64,000 nucleotides of DNA from Tridacna crocea (GCA_943736015.1 OX031071.1:38658619-38722618), one strand, 5' to 3'; positions 26,196 to 36,560 are shown, numbered from the stretch's first letter. The notes: a model not told the origin generated them from the sequence alone. Program-made: numbers and translations.

Positions 26196-27870
26196 AAATC
26201 AGAGGTACAGAATGATAAATATGAATCAGAAAATCAAGTAATGATGGGAAGTTAAATCTCTGTTATGTTTATTTAAAATAAGAACGATTTGCAATTTCTG
26301 AAACTGTGAAAGTTAGACCTTATTTAAATTACGTTCTTCTATATAACAGAGTTTTGAAATGCTGACTACATGTTCTGCGTATTCCACTATTGATTCAAAT
26401 TATCTGCAGCCTAAGTTTCTAAATGCATTTTAAGGTTTAACATATTTGAAAAAAACAAAATTGATACTTCAGCAAACAATAAAACAATTAGAATGGTTAT
26501 CAATATTTGGTTTTAATATACATTTCTATATTTACTGGTTTACCCATCTGTCAGATTAAGTTTATTAAGCTTAGAAAGTTTAAGTTCTAAATGGAGTTTT
26601 AGAGTAACGGGTTATGCGTGTGTATGCGAAGGGTTAGGTAGAGTGATTGCGTACACTACATGAGGTTTAAAAGTTTAAATGTTGTATGAGAGTGAAGAGT
26701 TTTGGGTGTGTGTTATTTGTGTGAAGGGTTTAATGGTCACCATGGTTAGTACTTGTTATAAATTGTATTCAATGGTGTGGCAAATAAAAAAAAAAATATT
26801 CTTGTCTCATGGTGCACGTGGCTTGTGTACATCATGGGATTAAGCTAGGTTTTTGGGTATAAAGTAAAGGGAGAACAAGCTTCTTTGGACAGACATTTTT
26901 TTGAAGGGTGGAGTGCTAACTTCGCTGGTTTGATTGTTTGATTGTGTGGGCGGGAAGGATATTTTTCTGGGGCGAGTCTTTGTTTTATTGTATTTGTAGA
27001 TGTTGTTGTACTGAATTATAATTGTATTGGTACTATGGCTTAGTGTATAGCATTTAGCAGTTTACAAGTAGAAACATTGTGACAAAAGGGAAACATTGTG
27101 ACGAAAGGTATTTCGAGTCATTGGTAAATACGTACATTGAACTGAGAGATTATGTTATTCTAAGCACTTTTCAGAAAACATTGTGAGGGGAGTTAAATTG
27201 AATTTATAATTATAATCATTTGATTGTTTTATATGTATTCATTTAATTCAGATGTATTCCTTTTGTGATAGGATCTTGGTATGGTTGTTATATTTCATTA
27301 ATGGAACATTATTGGAAAAGGAGCCATGTAAAATGAACTGTTAACTTAATTTGACTTAATTGTTAGCAGGTTGCTACATTGTTACTGTAGCCTGGCTATC
27401 ACATGGTTGGAGTGTTTGATGTAAATGAAAATAAATACAAGACAGAGATAGGGTTCTGTTTCGCTGGTGGTGTGGATACTACGTGGAGGGAGTTTGGTAA
27501 CATTGCGGGAGTAAACGAAAGATCGGGGGTCGCAGAGGCCGGAATACATGTACACTTGTGGGAGAGAGGTTGGGTCTACAGGTGAACGGCGCGACCATAT
27601 TCTCTGGTAGATGGATATGAGTAGCCCACCAGGGCATAACAGCTGAATTATTTTTGGGGTCTGTATTTATTACACAAAAAGAACTAAACCTTTGGTACAG
27701 TATTTAAGAGTTAAGTTGTAAATTGACTTCTTTAATACAAAAAAAGGAACTAGACATTGGTGCTACTGTGATAGGTGGAGTAACTATTTTATGTATGTAT
27801 TTGGGATGATTAAATGTTAAAAAAAAAGAAAATGGAAATCCTGACTCTTGTTGCATTCATTGAGGTTAGT
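26196..27870. other. AT-rich intergenic sequence with a G/T-rich strand
   Basis: The plus strand is notably G/T-rich from about 26560 to 27150. A 60-codon frame at 27403-27585 starts with ATG but shows no recognisable motif, and I do not call it a gene. No RNA gene or transposon end is seen. Confidence 0.4.
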
Positions 27871-27879
27871 GTCCAAACC

Positions 27880-28205
27880 AACCCTCGACCGTCTTGTGAC
27901 ACCATCCAACCTTTCCTTAAAAGAAGCCGGGCGCAAAAAGAACACTTGAAGCACCAGTTTAACCTACCCACAACCTTTGACATGTTTTATGCTCTGCATG
28001 TCTATATTCTGAAAGAACTATATCTGTGATATTTTGACTTTACAAGAATATAAACTATTGTACAAAATTAATGGTTTCATATACTTTCAGTCTAACTTTC
28101 TTACAATGGAAAGAAGACACGTTGTTGTTAGGTTTCAATCATGAACATCTCATGAATCATATATGCAGAGGATGATGACATTTTTGAATTGATTACAGGT
28201 GGATC
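27880..28205 (+). repeat. Segment related to 45450-45765
   Basis: Shares ordered blocks with a segment 17.6 kb downstream: 'TTTCCTTAAAAGAA', 'GCAAAAAGAACACTTG', 'TGTCTATATTCTG', 'TTCATATACTT' and 'AATGGAAAGAAGA'. The copies lie on opposite sides of the mariner-based nest. Similarity is moderate, so the duplication is old. Confidence 0.65.
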
Positions 28206-29153
28206 GAAGTTTAAAGCCAGGACAATTCGAGTAGGTTTGGAGAAAGCTTTGTAACATTTTCCTAATACAAGCAAATAGGTTAGCATGTCGTCTCATACTC
28301 GCATGTAGTAAATACTATACGAAAAGCATAATAAATGCTTTGGTTATCTCGTATCTCACAAGTGATAATTCCAGGATAAAAATTAGCTGTAGCAACAAGT
28401 GCCGTCAGACTCGATAGTATGTTGAGAATGGAGATTATTTCATCCATTCTAGATCACTTTTGGACAAATAGTATGACAGGGATGAGACATACATGTATCA
28501 ACCGGGATACCTATAGATTTAAGACAAATCTAAAATTGTTTTACAATCACAAAGGTTCTGTTTGTAAACATTTGAAATACACCTTTTCCTATCTGAATTT
28601 CTCAACCTGATTTTCAGACGTATTTGTGCTGAAAATTTGTCAATAGGGAATGTTATATTTAGGGTTCTGTCTTTCTTGGGTACGAAGATATGATCTATTC
28701 TTAATTGAAAAAAAAAAAGCTATTTCGTAAGAAGAAACCGGGAAAAAAAGAATAATTATTATTATGTATTGAATCTTCTTGATTCTTCTTTTGATGACTT
28801 TGTTCCATGTTGTCTAAATTTTATAAGACAAATAGCAAAATCACCTAGGCATTGGGCTTATGAAGACCAGATTTCGTAGAAAAATATATACTTACCCGTG
28901 AATAAATCTAAAGTGGTAAAGATAAAAAAAATACACAGTTATGGTTATGATTTACAATACATTTAACAAAACTGAACATCTTATACATCACAAATACATA
29001 TTTTGCACAAAAGTTACTTTAGTTGAAAAAGAGGGTTGACTAGACAGTGATTGATTTCAGTTTAAATGGATTCGATAGTGATAAGAGGTTGCAGGTCCAA
29101 GGAACTGCTATTTCTTATATCTGTAGCGTAAGTTAACATGAAAGTCAAGTGCA
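28206..29153. other. Intergenic sequence, no gene seen
   Basis: AT-rich. The 63-codon frame at 28419-28610 has no recognisable domain. No repeat ends are identified. Confidence 0.4.
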
Positions 29154-29430
29154 AGACAGGCTAAGATAGGATCAGCTTCACTCTAACATACCTAGATCCA
29201 GCTAGATGGTATTTCCCGAGCATAGCAAGGACAATATATGAGGTGTAAAAAAAAAACTAATTTCTCATCGTTTCTCACCATTTAAACATAGCAATGATGT
29301 TCATTAGAATTTAATTGGCTGGTGAACTTTTTATTGAACCTTTCTACCGGTATCAACTAAATATCTTCAATTCTTATGGTCGTGTCCAGGATTGTATAAA
29401 ATGTCTCGTTGTATAAGCACTTAAACTGAA
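29154..29430 (+). repeat. Diverged relic of the A-satellite monomer
   Basis: Left part: 'GACAGGCTAAGATAGGATCA' then 'CTCTAACATACCTAGATCCA', matching the A order 'GACAGGCTAAGATATTATC / CGCTAATAAACCTAGATC'. Right part: 'GTCCAGGATTGTATAAAATG' and 'TCTCGTTGTATAAGC', matching 'GTCAATAACTGTATAAAATGCCTCGTTG'. About 110 unrelated bases lie between. This is a single old copy about 5 kb outside the present array. Confidence 0.75.
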
Positions 29431-29679
29431 TATTTGATATGCGAAGGCTGTTCCATAAATTCGCGGAATTGTTGCCGAAAATCTTTGTTTTACATTCAGT
29501 TCATACCACATTTTCAGATATTTACCCTAATAGAATGTCAAGTAAATGACAAATTTTGACATGCCATCTTCCTTTGTATATCAATGAATTTAGTTTCTTT
29601 AGCAACCAGGATAGAGCTACCTGAAGCTAGTAAAAATTTTGACATTTTATTTTTTTAGAAAATGTATAAAAATATGAGA

Positions 29680-29850
29680 GCTAGCCGTATGAAAATTTGG
29701 CGCGAAAGCGACTGACGTTACTGATGTTATTCGGCGTCATTTCCTGTGAATTTGACAACGTTCCGTCGGGTCTTTACATTTCAGCAGATATTTGGAGTTA
29801 TGACTTCGGAAAAAAAATGAAGTCAGCTGACGACGTTAAGTTACGTTATG
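29680..29850 (+). pseudogene. Mariner transposase, N-terminal fragment
   Basis: The start of the mariner coding region lies here but is degraded. The last codons before the insertion point (29829-29850) correspond to the conserved N-terminal 'RYVIKFC'-type helix of mariner transposases, which continues at 41028 on the far side of the inserted L1/Tx1-like element. The 13 bases 'AAGTTACGTTATG' (29838-29850) are the left target duplication. Confidence 0.65.
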
Positions 29851-29922
29851 AAGTACAATTAGGCTCCAATTATGAAGTACAATTAGGCTCCATTAACTCC
29901 TTACGACACAATAACGACTTTT

Positions 29923-30111
29923 GGCCCTTTCCCAAACGACACACTTTAGTACTGCACCAAATTGAAAGCATTTGCAGTCGACAATTCAACTCTTGCTGAG
30001 GGGATGATCTCTGCCCTATGATAGGGTAGAGGGCATTGTGGGAAAGGGAGAGAATGCTGGTTGCCAGCATTTTCTCCTTGTCCCACAGTGTTTTTCGAAG
30101 GGCTACTATTC
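29923..30111. repeat. Palindromic hairpin module in the L1/Tx1-like 5' region (left part)
   Basis: The start 'GGCCCTTTCCCAAACGAC' and the central palindrome (30033-30090, 'AGAATGCTGGTTGCCAGCATTTTCTC') match the module in the B blocks. It is cut by the CR1-like insertion and finishes at 34869-34908 ('GTAAAAACCAGGGATTGTTT' to 'GGAAAGGGTTAA'). Confidence 0.8.
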
Positions 30112-30149
30112 AATTTTACTAAAAGAACTTACGAAGTGGCTGTTATTGT

Positions 30150-30720
30150 TGCATGTGTTGGTACAGATCGGGCTGCACGTTCGTGCTGGCCAATCTTTGA
30201 TCTCAGATAGCATTTCGGTCGCAGGTATCATTGTTATTAAATTATCTCCCTGGGCGGTTCTTTTTTTTTTTTACAGAACCGCTTAGGCACTTGTCTGTGC
30301 TCTCTGTACTAGCATTGATCGGGCTGCGCGCTTGTGCTGGCTGATCATCGTTATCACTGGTAGTGCGATTATCTGAGACATGTATAATTGTCAACTAAAA
30401 ATACTTACAATTTGGATGAGTTTACATCATTTTCGTGTGGTAAAAGAGTTAAATGTCTGATGGGTTTATACTCAACAGTTACATTTACTACGTCTCTTCT
30501 TTAAGATTAGTCTACAAGTATACATACTATGAATAGACTTGTAAGTTACTACATTTTTGTGTTTTATAATACATGTATTTTGAAACTGTACATGCTGCTA
30601 CCTAACGCTTTCAAAAATGCTTTGCTTATTGAATGAAGCAGTCCTTTTTTTTTTCCTTATTATTTGTCTGTGTTGGTGGTAATCGGGCTGCACAACTGTG
30701 CGGGCTGATTCTTAACATCA
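30150..30720 (+). promoter_or_regulatory. 5' UTR with three GATCGGGCTGCA-type palindromic modules
   Basis: Modules lie near 30168 ('GATCGGGCTGCACGTTCGTG'), 30323 ('GATCGGGCTGCGCGCTTGTG') and 30682 ('AATCGGGCTGCACAACTGTG'). Each is followed within about 10 bases by an inverted arm such as 'GCTGGCTGATC' or 'GCGGGCTGATT'. The first two are about 155 bases apart. Position in the 5' UTR suggests an internal promoter or a structured leader, which is inference. Confidence 0.55.
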
Positions 30721-31020
30721 CAGACAATACTTGACTTATGAGTAGTCAGTAACATTAATGCTGACTATCACTCCCAGAATTTTCTTTCATTTATATGCTT
30801 CCATCTCTCCATATATTGAATAAAGACGTAATTGATTATATTGGTACTATGAAAATAAGTAACCTTAAATCCCATAACCTCCAACAAGAGCTAATGTATC
30901 TGTCACTATATCACTGTACATACATGTATATTTCTTGTTCTCTATGTTTACTACATCTTTTTACTCTTGATGATGTCTCTGTGATGTATGCTTGTAAAAA
31001 GTATGTTCAAGCCCTAATGG

Positions 31021-31380
31021 ATGTTTCATATGCAAATAACACTCTGTCCCCTAATGGTTAATGATGTAACTGTGTGGAGGGCATCCATAGGGCTATTCAA
31101 TAATAGATTTCATACTTGTTATAAAAGGGTCATGCGACACATCAAATTAAACATCTTTAATCTACTTTCACGACTGATTATGAATTTTGTTGCCTATATT
31201 AAATCCAGTTTACTGAATGGACTACAGTCAGTGAAAGCAAATTTACAATTAATTCTATTTAATATGATTATTTGGCTACTTATTTTACAAGCTGGGGATG
31301 TTGAGCTTAAGCCTGGACCTATTGTATCAGATAAAAACATCTCTACTGTCATTGTTGCATTGCAACATAAGAAGTATTAG
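31021..31380 (+). CDS. Short 5' frame of the CR1-like element ending in a 2A-like motif
   Basis: A 119-codon frame from ATG upstream of the main ORF and overlapping its start. Residues ~80-90 are hydrophobic ('NMIIWLLILQ') and are followed by 'AGDVELKPGP' (codons 91-100, bases 31291-31320). This matches the ribosome-skipping 2A consensus D-V/I-E-x-N-P-G-P except that the N is K. 2A-like sequences preceded by a hydrophobic run are reported at the N-termini of CR1, L2, Crack and Rex1 group retrotransposons. The frame then stops 20 codons later, while the endonuclease continues in the +1 frame. I infer that this was the N-terminus of the main protein, now separated by a one-base shift between about 31330 and 31365. 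N-to-K is expected to weaken or abolish skipping. Confidence 0.6.
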   Translation: MFHMQITLCPLMVNDVTVWRASIGLFNNRFHTCYKRVMRHIKLNIFNLLSRLIMNFVAYIKSSLLNGLQSVKANLQLILFNMIIWLLILQAGDVELKPGPIVSDKNISTVIVALQHKKY

Positions 31381-34300
31381 GAATAAGTTGAACTTTATTA
31401 GAGATGAGTTTTTAGATTTTAATGTTCTTTGCTTCACTGAAACTCATCTTAATGAGTCCTTTACACAAGAAAATTTATATTTATCAGACTCATTTGACGA
31501 ACCTTACAGAAAAGATCGAACGAACCATGGTGGAGGTATTCTTGTATATCTAAATAAAGATCTTGTACATTCTAGAGTTGCTGGTCTTGAAAGGTACTGT
31601 AACGAATCTATTTGGGTTAAAATTGCTGTAAAGTCAGAAGTATATCTGATCGGTTTTTTTTATAGCCCTAAAACAGCTGACACGGTCTTTTTTAGAAATT
31701 TAAATATCAACCTTGAAGCAGCATTTCAGATATCTAAAAATGTAATTATAATGGGTGATTTAAATGAAGACTTGTTAAATAACGCATTTCATAATTTAAA
31801 AGATATTATTATAGTAAATTCTATGATGAACGTAATAAATGTGCCAACCAGAGGAAATTCATTACTCGACCCAATTTTGATTCCAAGTGACCTGGAGTAT
31901 TCAGACTGTGGCACATATCTACTGCCACAAGCAATAAGTGACCACTGCGCTACGTATATATCAATCCCTTTTCCTTACCAGACACAACCGTGCTTTGAAA
32001 GAACCATTTGGCTATACAGTAGAGCTAATTATGAACTACTTAATCAAAAAATATTAGACTACAATTGGAATGTTTTGCTTAATGGTTCGATAGATGAATC
32101 TTGTGCTACTTTTACTAGGATCTTTATTGGTATGGTCAATGAATGTATTCCCCACAAAACAGTTTGTGTTCGGCCTGATGATCAACCATGGTATGATAAT
32201 GCAATAAGACGGATATCACGTAAAAGAGACAGAATGAAAAGTACTGCAAAATCTTCAGGAAAAATTACCGATTGGTCAAAATATAAAAATCTTCGGAATA
32301 CTGTAAACAATATGAAAAAACATGCGAAAGAAAGATTCTTTAATAATTTAGAAATAAACTTGCTGGCCCTCAATTGCAACGATAAAAGAGGTTTTTGGAA
32401 AATTATCAAACATTTTCTTAAAAAGGATAAATCCGTTTCTTGTTTTCCACCATTATGCGAAACTTTATCGAATGGGGAGACAATTTGGTATACTTCTACA
32501 CAAGAAAAGGCAGACTGTTTAAACAATTACTTCACGTCGATATCGAAGGTAGATGATACCAATATTGTACTTCCAGGCATTCAGCTAAAGACGGCTAACA
32601 AATTAGTAATCGATGAGGTCACTAAATCAGAAATTGAAGATATCATCCAATCGATTGAAATTAACAAAGCCAGTGGTCCTGACAATATTAGTCATAGAAT
32701 GCTCAAAGGGTGTATACATGCCATTAGTGAACCACTTCATGTTTTATTTAATCGTTCTATTTCTGAAGGAGCTTTTCCCGACTTATGGAAGAGAGCGACC
32801 GTTACACCGCTATATAAAAAAGGTGATAAGTCTTTTCCGTCTAATTATAGGCCAGTTTCTCTTCTTAGCAGTTGTGGAAAGATTCTTGAGCGAATTATCT
32901 TTAAACACATGTATAACTTCTTGATGATAAATGGACTGTTATATAAATATCAATCTGGTTTTTTACCAAAACACTCAACAACCTACCAGCTTATAGATAT
33001 ATATCACCATATTTGTCAAGCAGTGGATCATGGTCAGTTCTCCTGTATTGTTTTCTGTGATATATCAAAGGCATTTGATAGGGTGTGGCACAGTGGTCTC
33101 TTATTCAAACTAGAAGAACATGGTTTAGGTGACGGACTACTTAGATGGTTTAAAAGTTATCTTGATAATAGAAAACAGAAAGTAGTGATTCAATCATCAG
33201 AGTCGAGCCTCTCTCCGTTAAGGGCTGGCGTACCCCAGGGATCTGTTTTAGGGCCTCTCTTATTCCTTATTTATGTAAACGACATCACAGATTCCTTATT
33301 AAGCCTAACTCGACTATATGCCGATGATAGTTCCTTGTATTACTCTGCAACTTCATTAAGCGATATAGAGAGTATTGTAAATCATGATCTGAGAATAGTG
33401 TCACAGTGGGCCAAACAATGGTTGGTTGATTTTAATCCAGATAAAACTGAAGCAGTCATTTTTTCTACTAGGAAAGACTTTGATAGACCATCACTATTTT
33501 TCGGTAATACTAAGATAAAGATAGTAGATGAACATAAACACTTAGGATTAACTTTGAGTAGTACAGGTCAATGGAAGGACCATATAAACAACAATTTAAA
33601 AGCAGCATCCAAAATATTACAGATCATGCGAAGACTCCAATTTACTCTTACACGGGCAGCACTAAATCAAATTTATTTATCTTATGTCAGACCGATTCTA
33701 GAGTACTCCTCGATAGTATGGGATGGTTGTTCAGTTATGTGTTCTGATTCAATAGAAAAGCTTCAAAATGAAGCAGCGCGTATCGTAACAGGTCTTACAA
33801 GATCAGTATCTCTTGAAAATCTGTATAAAGAATGTGGTTGGGAAACATTATCTTCTAGAAGGAAAAATGCAAAACTATGTTTCATGTATAAAGTATCTTA
33901 TAATTTTGTTCCTGAATATATAGATGATCTTATACCTCCAGTGGTTGGCGATAGGTCTCAATACCAACTAAGAAACAGTCAAAATTATGAAAATGTACAT
34001 GCAAGAACACGATTGTTTCAAAAGTCCTGTATTCCTTCATCAATTTCCCTTTGGAATAATCTAGAGCAAGAAATTAGAAATTGCACCACATTTGGTTCCT
34101 TTAAGTTAAAATTACGTAGCTTGTCAAAACCAGACAGAATACCTAGTATCTACCTTATTGGAAATAGACGATTATCTGTCATTCATGCTAGAATAAGAAA
34201 TAACTGCAGTAATTTAAATAATGATCTTTTTAGGAATCACTTGATATTAAATCCGATCTGCGACTGCAGAAATGGCGTTGAGAATGCAGAACACTATTTT

Positions 34301-34477
34301 TTCCTATGTCGAAGGTATTCTGATATCAGAATCACGCTTTTTCAGTCAACAAGGGCTCTTCATCCTCTAAACATAAAGAAGCTGTTATTTGGCGATGAAA
34401 ACTTGAATGATGATGAAAACTGCCTATTATTTGAATCAGTTCATTTATATATTAAACAGTCGGGCCGTTTTGAGTAA
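31298..34477 (+). CDS. CR1-like endonuclease-reverse transcriptase polyprotein
   Basis: A 1059-codon ORF for target-primed reverse transcription. Residues ~18-225 are an APE-type endonuclease: 'HCNIRSIRNKL' (N23), 'CFTETHL' (E48), 'IIMGDLNEDLL' near 150 and 'ISDHC' near 215. Residues ~470-760 are the reverse transcriptase: 'NYRPVSLLSSCGKILERI', 'DISKAFDRVWH', 'AGVPQGSVLGPLLFLIYVND' and the catalytic 'YADD' at 674-677. The C-terminus has a C-x-C-x8-H-x4-C cluster (C988, C990, H999, C1004) typical of this superfamily. The first ~17 residues from ATG are an out-of-frame reading of the 2A-like region, so the true N-terminus probably lay in the upstream frame. The rest is open with catalytic residues intact, indicating a recent insertion. 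Confidence 0.93.
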   Translation: MLSLSLDLLYQIKTSLLSLLHCNIRSIRNKLNFIRDEFLDFNVLCFTETHLNESFTQENLYLSDSFDEPYRKDRTNHGGGILVYLNKDLVHSRVAGLERYCNESIWVKIAVKSEVYLIGFFYSPKTADTVFFRNLNINLEAAFQISKNVIIMGDLNEDLLNNAFHNLKDIIIVNSMMNVINVPTRGNSLLDPILIPSDLEYSDCGTYLLPQAISDHCATYISIPFPYQTQPCFERTIWLYSRANYELLNQKILDYNWNVLLNGSIDESCATFTRIFIGMVNECIPHKTVCVRPDDQPWYDNAIRRISRKRDRMKSTAKSSGKITDWSKYKNLRNTVNNMKKHAKERFFNNLEINLLALNCNDKRGFWKIIKHFLKKDKSVSCFPPLCETLSNGETIWYTSTQEKADCLNNYFTSISKVDDTNIVLPGIQLKTANKLVIDEVTKSEIEDIIQSIEINKASGPDNISHRMLKGCIHAISEPLHVLFNRSISEGAFPDLWKRATVTPLYKKGDKSFPSNYRPVSLLSSCGKILERIIFKHMYNFLMINGLLYKYQSGFLPKHSTTYQLIDIYHHICQAVDHGQFSCIVFCDISKAFDRVWHSGLLFKLEEHGLGDGLLRWFKSYLDNRKQKVVIQSSESSLSPLRAGVPQGSVLGPLLFLIYVNDITDSLLSLTRLYADDSSLYYSATSLSDIESIVNHDLRIVSQWAKQWLVDFNPDKTEAVIFSTRKDFDRPSLFFGNTKIKIVDEHKHLGLTLSSTGQWKDHINNNLKAASKILQIMRRLQFTLTRAALNQIYLSYVRPILEYSSIVWDGCSVMCSDSIEKLQNEAARIVTGLTRSVSLENLYKECGWETLSSRRKNAKLCFMYKVSYNFVPEYIDDLIPPVVGDRSQYQLRNSQNYENVHARTRLFQKSCIPSSISLWNNLEQEIRNCTTFGSFKLKLRSLSKPDRIPSIYLIGNRRLSVIHARIRNNCSNLNNDLFRNHLILNPICDCRNGVENAEHYFFLCRRYSDIRITLFQSTRALHPLNIKKLLFGDENLNDDENCLLFESVHLYIKQSGRFE

Positions 34478-34559
34478 CCATAACATGTTCAATTAAAATA
34501 CATACAGCCTTTTACTAAAATGGCAGGCATTCATCACAGAGCATCTCATCTAGTTTCAA

Positions 34560-34780
34560 ATTCTTCCTTTTTCTTTACTTATTAGTTCTATTGCTATCTT
34601 ACTTTTTTTTTTTTCTATTTGTTCATTTTCCCTCTTTCTTTATCAATTTCTCCTTATTTCTGTCTTTGCTTTTTGTGTACATTTTCTTTTCTTTTTTTTC
34701 CCTTCTTTTTTTAGTTATTTACACTATTTCTTTATGTGCTTTGTTTCCATTATCTTTCAACTATTGTTAATTTGATTGTA
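34560..34780 (+). other. Pyrimidine-rich 3' UTR of the CR1-like element
   Basis: About 200 bases dominated by T and C ('TTCTTCCTTTTTCTTTAC', 'CCCTCTTTCTTTATC'), between the ORF stop and the terminal hairpin. No ORF. It may bind host or element proteins, but nothing in the sequence shows that. Confidence 0.6.
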
Positions 34781-34825
34781 GGGGAAGGGCCGAATCTAAG
34801 TTGTAAGAACTTGTGGCCCGACCCC
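34781..34825 (+). promoter_or_regulatory. 3'-terminal hairpin of the CR1-like element
   Basis: Three stacked stems: GGGG (34781-34784) with CCCC (34822-34825), GGGCC (34787-34791) with GGCCC (34815-34819), and AAGTT (34798-34802) with AACTT (34808-34812), leaving a five-base loop. It lies about 35 bases before the element end. A 3' stem-loop recognised by the reverse transcriptase is known in related elements; that role here is inferred. Confidence 0.65.
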
Positions 34826-34868
34826 ATTCAGTTCATGAATAAAATATGTTTAAACTAAACTACTATTC

Positions 34869-35120
34869 CGGGCCCGTAAAAACCAGGGATTGTTTCGGAA
34901 AGGGTTAACACCCCTGTATAAGAGGCCTATTGGGGGCATTGTGGGGGAGGGAGAAAATGCTGATAACCAGCGTATTTCTCCTTTTCCCACAATGTTTTTC
35001 TTCTTTATCTAAAACAAAAATCACTTGTACAGTTACATTTAATCTGTCGTCTGCTGGTCCTTTCACATTCGACCAGTCTAAAATTTTGTCGTTTGGTAAA
35101 GAATTAACTGTGTGTTATAC
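34869..35120. repeat. Hairpin modules, right part and second copy, in the L1/Tx1-like 5' region
   Basis: 34869-34908 completes the module interrupted by the CR1-like insertion. A second copy follows with its palindrome at 34937-34994 ('AAAATGCTGATAACCAGCGTATTT') and ends 'TTTGTCGTTTGGTAAAG' near 35100, the inverse of the usual left terminus. The L1/Tx1-like 5' region therefore begins with two tandem hairpin modules. Confidence 0.7.
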
Positions 35121-35149
35121 TCATTACCATTCTACACATATCCTTTTTA

Positions 35150-36560
35150 CATGCTTTTGCGGACAGTGTGAGCTATGGATCGGGCTGCATGTACGTGTGG
35201 GCCGACTTGTGTTCATGTTCTTGCTTTCATTTTCTTCAGTTTATGTTTTTATATGCAAGTAAGTCCCATTCACGGTCAATTACACCCATGTTTTTTTAGC
35301 GTACAGATTCATTTAAAAATATCTGGGAGACGGGATATGCCGTGTTCGGCTCAGTTTATCTATGGGGTCTGATCCTTTTTGACATTCTACCGTTTTAGGC
35401 CTACTTGAAATTCACCCAATTTTTTTTTTTGAAATTATATTTTGACATAAAGATTGACTTAAATTTTAACACTTTTCATCTGACAGTGTGGCCCATGATC
35501 GGCCAGTATGTAAGTGCTGTCTGATCTTGGCTCAATTTGACCGATTATAATTTACGTGCATTTGAGTTCCATTTACCGTTACTGTACTATTCATTCTGCT
35601 ATGAAGAATTTATTTATAGACAATGTGCATCATGGCCTGCATATTCATGTAGTTTGACTTTGAATCACTGTCTTTGATAATGTATATGAATTCAAATTAC
35701 TGTCACCTTCACTCAGCCATTTAGAGATATATTTTTTTTTTCGGAAAATATAACCTATGATCGGCCTGCATGTCGGTGTAGTTTGACCTCTGTTGACTTC
35801 TTTCGTTTTCGTGTTATATACATTTGAATGTTATTAAGCTGTTTATTGTAATCCTTATTCTGCTATGTTGAACTACTTTGTTATGATTGTAAAAGATCGG
35901 CCTTCGTATACTTGCAGTCTAATTCTGTCGCACCATGTTCATTCTATGGATATTTAGGCTTCCTTCATTGCAAGTCTTACTCTACCATACAGAGCTATAC
36001 TTACTTTTTCTTATTGAGCAATGTGTGATATGATTGGCCTGCATAGGGGTGCATTCCGATCTCTATTCTATATCTCCGTTTTTGTTTTAAGTACATAATA
36101 GTTTCATTCACTGTTCATTGTTTTTTTTCACTCTGCCATGTAACTATTTTGACATTTTCTTGTGGACAAGGTGTGGCGTGGTCGACCGATACATACGGAC
36201 AGGCTGACCCCGGCTCATTTTCTCCGTACTTTGTCTTATGTACATACAATTTCCATTCATTGTTCATTGTTTCCATTATTTTTCTATGCAGAATTACTTT
36301 TTTTTTACGGACAACGTGTGCCGTGGTCGACCAGTAGTATCTACATGCAGGTTGACCTCGGCTTTTTTTTTTACGTTTTTGTTTTATGTACATGTAAGTT
36401 CCATTCAATGTTTTTTGTTCCCCTTGATTCGCTATGCAGAACTATTTTGACATCTTTTGAGGACACTGTGTTTGGCATACATGTTTACTCCTACCGCTTC
36501 CCTGAATTAGTTACAGACCGAAGGTCAAACCCAATTTTTGGTGGCGGCCCGGTTTTTAGG
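35150..36560 (+). promoter_or_regulatory. Tandem ~140-bp monomers in the L1/Tx1-like 5' region
   Basis: Diverged units are recognised by the ordered motifs 'GGACAATGTG', '(T)GATCGGCCTGCATG', 'GTTTGACCTC', 'GTTTTATGTACAT', 'TTCCATTCAYTGTTC' and 'TCTGCTATGCAGAACTATTTTGACAT'. Core positions are near 35178, 35497, 35631, 35758, 35896, 36030, 36178 and 36325, mostly 127-147 bases apart with one longer first gap. Several short frames on both strands here follow the periodicity and are not genes. By analogy with mouse L1, 5' monomers may act as promoters; that is inference. Confidence 0.75.

Larger units (their letters stand above)
30112..34859 (+). mobile_element. CR1/Jockey-superfamily non-LTR retrotransposon
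   Basis: Bounded by 'CTACTATTC' at 30103-30111 and 34860-34868. Removing the element and one copy restores the interrupted hairpin module ('GGGCTACTATTC|CGGGCCCGTAAAAACC'). The 4748-bp element has a ~0.9-kb 5' UTR with 'GATCGGGCTGCA' modules, a short 5' frame ending in a 2A-like motif, a 1059-codon endonuclease-reverse transcriptase ORF, a pyrimidine-rich 3' UTR and a 3' hairpin. It ends 'AAACTAAA' without a long poly(A) tail, which fits CR1-like elements better than L1. It is the youngest layer of the nest. Confidence 0.88.

Noticed and set aside
27403-27585. 60-codon ORF with ATG start
   Set aside because: Length is within chance expectation, there are no motifs, and no splice or promoter context could be supported.
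31330-31365. Programmed +1 frameshift joining the 2A-like frame to the endonuclease
   Set aside because: No slippery site or stimulatory structure is evident. A one-base mutation in this copy, or separate initiation, is simpler.
35150-36560. Several overlapping 60-138-codon frames on both strands (for example 36162-36578)
   Set aside because: They follow the ~140-bp monomer periodicity in the L1/Tx1-like 5' region and show no protein motif. None resembles ORF1.
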